DNA of 12,500 nucleotides, taken from NCBI GenBank assembly GCA_963170055.1, contig CAUJGJ010000313.1, positions 7,982,479 to 7,994,978 on the forward strand. The letters run 5' to 3'. This stretch comes from Halisarca cf. caerulea. Its lineage: Eukaryota > Porifera > Demospongiae > Chondrillida > Halisarcidae. The position numbers were made by a program, and so were the translations under genes. Under the pieces are notes generated by a model. The model was not told the origin of the DNA, made no database searches, and saw nothing but the letters and a program-made list of their open reading frames with translations. Positions 9,253 to 12,500 of this stretch are shown here, piece after piece; the stretch's first letter is position 1, and the number at the start of each line of letters is the position of its first letter.

Positions 9253-9261
9253 TGCATGTGT
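8821..9261. repeat. compound (GT)n minisatellite with two 151 bp units
   Basis: A pure (GT)n start with TATG interruptions near 8867 and 8881 leads into a higher-order unit. GCGCGCGTGACAGTGTGTG, ATACAAGTGCATGTGCGTGG and GGCATGCGTGCATG occur at about 8937 and again at about 9088. The GACAG marker recurs at 8946 and 9097, exactly 151 bp apart. The two units are almost identical (ATACAAGTG versus ATACATGTG). The long histidine-threonine frame on the minus strand is an artefact. Confidence 0.95.
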
Positions 9262-9417
9262 GTCATGCACGCATAAACATATTATATAATAAGTATAATA
9301 AACAGTGTGTACATCCATACACACTCTATATACTACGTATGTAGTATAGTGTCTATGGCACATCACTTCACAGAATTACCTTCAAAATTACCTTTTTATA
9401 TTTTTGTCCATTGAATG
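9262..9417. other. short spacer downstream of the FN3 gene remnant; 3' end region
   Basis: It contains the hairpin ATACTAC-GTAT-GTAGTAT near 9330-9347. Downstream of the minus-strand stop at 9418-9420 there is no clean AATAAA within the first ~100 bp, so the polyadenylation site of the minus-strand gene cannot be placed. Confidence 0.4.
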
Positions 9418-9557
9418 TCATGGCTCATACGAAGGATTTGGTTGCATTGTAGTATCTACACTTGTCTCTTGTTCCTCTTGTGAGCATCTTGTGAGCATGG
9501 TTCATAGGAAGGGTTTTTGGTTGTATATAAGGTAGGATGTATGGCCCTCTCTTGGTC
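9418..9557 (-). pseudogene. cytoplasmic tail exon with two NPSYEP (NPxY) motifs, frame broken by 11 bp duplication
   Basis: The acceptor CCCTTTTCAG precedes 9557. The first frame gives DQERAIHPTLYTTKNPSYEP, then CSQDAHKRNKRQV and a TAG. An exact 11 bp tandem duplication (TCTTGTGAGCA on the plus strand, 9476-9486 and 9487-9497) sits just after the first NPSYEP. On the other side of it a second frame reads SQEEQETSVDTTMQPNPSYEP and stops at TGA 9418-9420. Counting one copy of the duplication, the block is exactly 43 codons. NPxY motifs in receptor tails bind PTB domains and endocytic adaptors. The alternative is that the DAHKRN frame is ancestral, because the exon at 9588-9690 also reads DAHKRN. 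Confidence 0.55.
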
Positions 9558-9587
9558 CTGAAAAGGGTTTCCTAGTAATAGCATACT

Positions 9588-9690
9588 TCAGTCAAGACCA
9601 GTTTTGAGTTCCTCTAGATTCCTTTTATGAGCATCCTTCAACTCCACTGGACTCTCATAAGAGCAGATAGGCCATCCATGGTAGTTCCTG
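9588..9690 (-). pseudogene. cytoplasmic tail exon-like block (ExPxExKDAHKRN)
   Basis: After GCATTCTAG (acceptor-like), one frame stays open for 33 codons: RNYHGWPICSYESPVELKDA, then HKRNLEELKTGLD and TGA at 9588-9590. A donor-like GTATGC follows at once. The CxxExPxExKDA core matches the terminal exon of the upstream gene at 11922-12120, with about 30 of 48 bases identical by eye. The TM exon ends in phase 1 while this frame needs phase 2, so either a lesion lies nearby or the acceptor differs. It might be an alternative last exon. Confidence 0.5.
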
Positions 9691-9745
9691 CTAGAATGCT
9701 ATATATCATCAGTATGATAATAGGAGACAAAGGGGATTTCCCTAC

Positions 9746-9905
9746 CTTCACTCTTCTGTCTCCTACAAACACAAACACCAACAATAACAGCTGCTACAAT
9801 GGCTGTGAGAGTGAGAGCTCCAAACAAACCAACAATGGCTGAGAGTACAGGAACTGCTACTGCAATGTCTGTACTACATAAGTCTTGTATCTTCACTTGA
9901 CATAT
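9746..9905 (-). pseudogene. transmembrane exon of FN3 receptor-like gene remnant
   Basis: The block is preceded by a good acceptor (CCTGCCTTTCTAG at 9906-9918) and ends at donor G|GTAGGG (9744-9745). It encodes KIQDLCSTDIAVAVPVLSAI, then VGLFGALTLTAIVAAVIVGV, then CVCRRQKSE: one long hydrophobic helix followed by a basic stop-transfer cluster, the pattern of a type I single-pass membrane protein. With the TAG acceptor the TM frame is phase 0, but the preceding FN3 exon ends in phase 1. A secondary AG at 9896-9897 would fit phase 1. The mismatch is one of several signs that the copy is no longer intact. The intron upstream carries (TG)n. Confidence 0.7.
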
Positions 9906-9937
9906 CTAGAAAGGCAGGACTAGTATTCTCAATACCG

Positions 9938-9940
<3 letters not shown>

Positions 9941-9996
<56 letters not shown>
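9941..9996. repeat. (CA)28 microsatellite, (TG)n on the gene's sense strand
   Basis: A pure 56 bp AC run. On the minus strand it reads (TG)n and ends about 32 bases before the acceptor of the transmembrane exon. UG repeats just upstream of 3' splice sites can bind TDP-43-type proteins and weaken exon inclusion, as known for CFTR exon 9. That function here is inference only. Confidence 0.95.
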
Positions 9997-10002
<6 letters not shown>

Positions 10003-10230
10003 CATTTATGAAAGTGAAAGGACATGAGTTCCACACATAGTACTACATGCTATCAAAAGCACACACTCAAAGAAAATATATACAGTACTTTAAATTAAAT
10101 TATGTGTATGTGCATGTGAAATTAACCAAACAAACACAGCATTGCATACATTGTCAAATACAACAAACCTAGGAAATCAACCAAACATTTACACAAGCAA
10201 CTCATGCAAATACAACACACACTCACTCAC

Positions 10231-10394
10231 ACAATACAACAACTGATGTGTCCACTTGAGTGCAGTTTCCAAGCTCGTTTTCAACTTGAACTGAAAGTGT
10301 AAACACGTCTCCCTCTCTCAACATCAACCCACCCAGTTCCTAACTCATTCCAGTTCGGTTTGCTCCACTAATAGCAGTATAAGTGGTTGTCTGA
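10231..10394 (-). pseudogene. second half of an FN3-like domain, with in-frame TAG
   Basis: Acceptor TTGCTTTCAACAG precedes 10394, and donor T|GTGAGT lies at 10225-10230. In phase 2 the frame reads QTTTYTAISGANRTGMS, a TAG at 10340-10342, then ELGGLMLREGDVFTLSVQVE and NELGNCTQVDTSVVVL. LSVQVENELG fits the F-strand pattern of FN3 domains (alternating hydrophobics, then N and G). NRT and NCT are N-glycosylation sequons. The single-codon nonsense is the clearest lesion. An alternative acceptor at 10409-10410 (GTGTACAG) would not give the matching phase. The donor leaves phase 1. Confidence 0.65.
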
Positions 10395-10408
10395 CTGTTG
10401 AAAGCAAC

Positions 10409-10822
10409 CTGTACACACATATTACGGGAGCTATTATGACACAGTGATGTACATAATATCGGCAACCGTGCCATTTCACACGTACACAGTGGCAGAAGTA
10501 CTGAGACAAAATGTTACTAAATAATGATCAAATGTCATTAATTACTTGTCAGCTAAATCAACAGGCAAATACAGCTTGCCAATGGGAAGACATAGTGTTT
10601 TGTGAAGACATAGTGTTTTGTAAAGGGTTTTAGTGAAGAGACTTCTGTCTTCTATCGACACATTCACTCAATCTTACAAATTTGCTGCAATAATTACAGG
10701 AAGTGTAGATACAATGTCACGCTGCATCGGGGACCATTCAAATGAGCATTCCTGTCTCAACACTCACAATTGTGGTTGATGAAAGAGGATGAGCAGGTGT
10801 ACCAGGAAACACTTCAACTTAC
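10409..10822. other. intron of the FN3 gene remnant, with an 18 bp tandem duplication
   Basis: This stretch lies between the two half-domain exons. It contains an exact tandem duplication of GAAGACATAGTGTTTTGT at 10586-10603 and 10604-10621. No exon-like block is evident on either strand. Confidence 0.55.
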
Positions 10823-10930
10823 ATGATAACTACGTAGTTATGGGACTCCCTCTGTCGGTTGTTAGGGCGATGTATACAGTCACAAGTGCTTGGTTAACCA
10901 TTTGTACAGCAATGCGTTCAATGATTGGGA
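10823..10930 (-). pseudogene. first half of an FN3-like domain, one-base frameshift
   Basis: Acceptor GATGTCTTCGTTTGCAG (ending at 10931) and donor AT|GTAAGT (10821-10822) are both excellent. Entering in phase 1 from the 11011-11223 exon, the frame reads VPIIERIAVQMVNQALVTVY, then IALTTDRGSPITT, and hits TAG at 10830-10832. The other frame continues as YVVI to the donor in phase 2, exactly the phase the next exon needs. The exon is 108 bp where 109 would restore both phases, so a one-base deletion near 10836-10838 is the simplest reading. GSPIT-YVV is the usual FN3 C-strand context. The deletion lies inside a 16 bp palindrome. Confidence 0.65.
10826..10841. repeat. perfect 16 bp palindrome ATAACTACGTAGTTAT
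   Basis: It is self-complementary over 16 bases and overlaps the frameshift position and premature TAG of the FN3 half-exon. It may have arisen from the same mutational event, or may be coincidence in coding sequence. Confidence 0.9.
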
Positions 10931-11010
10931 CTGCAAACGAAGACATCACTTATTGGTGTGACAGTCAAATAACTTTGTAAATTGCTGTTACTCATAGAAA
11001 TCAAACTTAC

Positions 11011-11223
11011 CAGTGTTATTGATCCTGAACACTCCTGTCACAGGTAGTCCACTTACTACAGAGTTCTTAGCATACACTGATACATTGTACTGTACACCTG
11101 GTAGGAGATTGGAGAGGGTGATCTGTGTGGAGGGGAGGGTGTACTGTAGGACAGTGCCGTCTGTGATGTTGGTGAGGATTACAGTGTAGGTGATCATGAG
11201 GGGTCCAGGAGAGCTTCTGACAT
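11011..11223 (-). pseudogene. FN3 domain exon, intact frame, of the receptor-like gene remnant
   Basis: The frame runs from acceptor CCCCATTAG (or TGTCAG seven bases later) to a perfect donor, G|GTAAGT, at 11005-11010. It encodes SPGPLMITYTVILTNITDGT, then VLQYTLPSTQITLSNLLPG, VQYNVSVYAKNSVVSGLPV and TGVFRINNTG. ITYTVxLTN, LPGxxYxVSVxAxN and the spacing between them are hallmarks of an extracellular FN3 domain. The N-terminal strand with the conserved Trp must lie on an upstream exon that I cannot find. NIT, NVS and NNT are glycosylation sequons. An SWTP-like peptide appears in another frame just upstream but cannot be joined cleanly. The exon itself is undamaged; it is classed here as part of a broken gene. 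Confidence 0.8.
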
Positions 11224-11921
11224 CTAATGGGGCATCGGAGGATCGACCAAATCATGGGCTTTCTGCACTCATGGGCTAGCATTACATCATAAGGACTTTA
11301 CCTTACATACTTGGTTCGTGAAGATAAACTAAGATGAACGAAATGCACCCTTATCGCTTGTTTTACACAATATTACAGAATACATATTCATGTATGTAGT
11401 ATATATATATGTATATATAAGTACATGTAGTGAGACCCAGTTTAATTATCTGAATGACCAAATTTTTCCATACAATGCTTGTGTCAGCTAAGACAGCCAG
11501 GAGGATATAATATAGATAAGATTCAATACGTATGTACATAATACACAGTATGCTGTTGGTCATATGTGTATAATATGGTTCAATCGTGAGATTAGTGTTC
11601 ATGCTTGTACATAATATGTATGAGCAGGTGCATGCACAGACTCCCTGATGCTGCACAGATACATTACACTTATGCATAGTACAGGTAACGATATGCACAT
11701 TAATTCGTGCTAGTTTTCCCGTTGACAGTAGAAATGTACAGAAATCATTGCAGGGCAGTCACATCCAGGTTGTGTGAAGGGAGTACAAGCAAATGCAACG
11801 ATTCGCAACATGCTGAAATTTCATCTGAATATTAAAGAACTTTAAAACAGTATTCACACTTGACAAGCATTATCAGCTCTGATTGCATACAGACAACACA
11901 CCATATGAAATGCTTGGAACT
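11224..11921. other. spacer between the two minus-strand genes; no 5' exons found
   Basis: This ~700 bp should contain the promoter, signal peptide and first FN3 exons of the downstream receptor gene if that gene were complete. I find only A/T-rich sequence with a short TATATATATGTATATATA patch near 11400, and a 33-codon cysteine-containing frame (11710-11811, minus) with no donor. The absence suggests that the downstream copy is 5'-truncated. Confidence 0.5.
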
Positions 11922-12120
11922 TCATAAAGCATTCAGTTCTGACTTCTTCGATGAGTCAAAAGTCGGGTTTGGTAGCAACGTATCCATACGGTCCACGTTA
12001 GTCCTTTGCATTTCTGGAGTCTTCGTGTCAGCATCTTTGAACTCAGCAGGCCACTCAGAAGGACAAGGCAAGTAGTCTTTGCCAACAGTTGAAAAGTTGG
12101 GTGGACCATAAGTGGAAAAG
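11922..12120 (-). CDS. terminal coding exon of an upstream gene, receptor-tail-like, partial
   Basis: An outstanding acceptor (ATTCCTTTGTCTTCTTGGCACAG in two pyrimidine blocks, ending at 12121) leads in phase 2 into an uninterrupted frame to TGA at 11922-11924. The 65 residues read SFSTYGPPNFSTVGKDYLPC, then PSEWPAEFKDADTKTPEMQR, TNVDRMDTLLPNPTFDSSKK and SELNAL. There is no transmembrane segment. The block is hydrophilic and contains NPTF, an NPxF variant of the NPxY sorting motif, and tyrosines in STYGPP and KDYLP contexts. CPSEWPAEFKDA matches CSYESPVELKDA in the damaged downstream gene, so it is probably the cytoplasmic C-terminus of a paralogous FN3 receptor whose ectodomain lies beyond the right edge. 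The family is otherwise unrecognised. Confidence 0.72.
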
Positions 12121-12229
12121 CTGTGCCAAGAAGACAAAGGAATCGCTAGAGGTCAAATATGCCCTACAGCAACCTCTCCCAATGCACAACCCTACTGTGG
12201 TTATGGGTGTAGAAATTGCACACATGTAT

Positions 12230-12230
<1 letters not shown>

Positions 12231-12275
<45 letters not shown>
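12231..12275. repeat. (CA)22 microsatellite, (TG)n on the sense strand of the upstream gene
   Basis: A pure 45 bp CA run in the intron before the terminal exon, about 108 bases from its acceptor. Its position parallels the (TG)n in front of the transmembrane exon of the downstream copy. Confidence 0.95.
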
Positions 12276-12276
<1 letters not shown>

Positions 12277-12500
12277 ATGTATGCTTACACGTAGTACGCA
12301 CACACAAACACACAAATGCAAATCAGTACAAACATGAGCTCCAAAACTGACCACATACAGCATTGGATGGTACAGAAAATCACAGAAATGCACCTGAAAT
12401 TTGTGAATTGAAGTCGCCGCTAATTTCAAGCACTCTAAAATAGTAGATAATAGATCACTGTTGCGCTTCGGGAAGGACCGGTAGTGTTTCCTGAGCTGAT
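12276..12500. other. intron or possible FN3 exon fragment at the right edge
   Basis: On the minus strand from 12500 to 12435 a frame reads ISSGNTTGPSRSATVIYYLL and then stops. Its NTTGPS core resembles the end of an FN3 domain, with a weak donor (GTGATC) after SAT. The fragment is too short to call. The rest looks like intron. Confidence 0.2.

Noticed and set aside
8728..9366. 212-codon minus-strand open frame rich in His-Thr
   Set aside because: It is a translation of the (GT)n/(CA)n minisatellite; dinucleotide repeats lack stops by composition. The same holds for all IYIY, VCVC and THTH frames near 100-350, 480-930, 3980-4310, 4840-5200 and 5220-5580.
9480..9500. Considered programmed frameshifting between the two NPSYEP frames
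   Set aside because: There is no slippery heptamer, and an exact 11 bp tandem duplication explains the frame change more simply.
11710..11811. 33-codon minus-strand frame beginning MLRIVAFACTPF with a CDC motif
   Set aside because: It looked like a secreted cysteine-rich start, but there is no donor before the TAG and no hydrophobic stretch long enough for a signal peptide.

Overview
This is AT-rich eukaryotic DNA, almost certainly from an animal. There are long (AT)n and (GT)n arrays, several decayed non-autonomous DNA transposons, canonical GTAAGT/GTGAGT splice donors, and exons of a fibronectin type III (FN3) transmembrane receptor-like gene. FN3 ectodomains joined to short NPxY-bearing tails would suit a marine invertebrate such as a sponge. 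That taxonomic guess is inference. I see no operons, rRNA, tRNA or CRISPR array.

The left part (1-2213) is repeat-dominated. It holds a hairpin plus a large (AT)n array, a (GT)n array, a 187 bp pogo/Tc1-like MITE with TA target duplications, and a ~727 bp terminal-inverted-repeat element carrying an 81 bp tandem repeat. At 2356-2728 a two-exon small plus-strand gene can be modelled, tentatively. From 2729 to 9417 the window is mostly intergenic or repeat DNA: one ~300 bp sequence present twice (3092-3410 and 7301-7601), a near-perfect 56 nt hairpin, several (GT)n/(CA)n arrays, a hammerhead-ribozyme-like motif at 5802-5874 on the minus strand, a ~0.9 kb foldback-like element (6391-7293), a (TA)n tract, and a compound (GT)n minisatellite with two 151 bp units.

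The right part (9418-12500) is genic, all on the minus strand. At 11922-12120 lies the terminal coding exon of an upstream gene. Downstream, five or six exon-like blocks between 11223 and 9418 form an FN3-FN3-TM-cytoplasmic tail arrangement with NPxY motifs. This copy carries a one-base frameshift, an in-frame TAG, splice-phase conflicts and an 11 bp tandem duplication in its tail, and no 5' exons are visible. It therefore looks like a degraded copy of a receptor gene. Its tail resembles the terminal exon of the upstream gene (an ExPxExKDA core), which suggests the two are tandem paralogues, one active and one decaying. In both, a (TG)n array on the sense strand sits shortly upstream of the acceptor.

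No complete gene of confident function lies entirely within the window.
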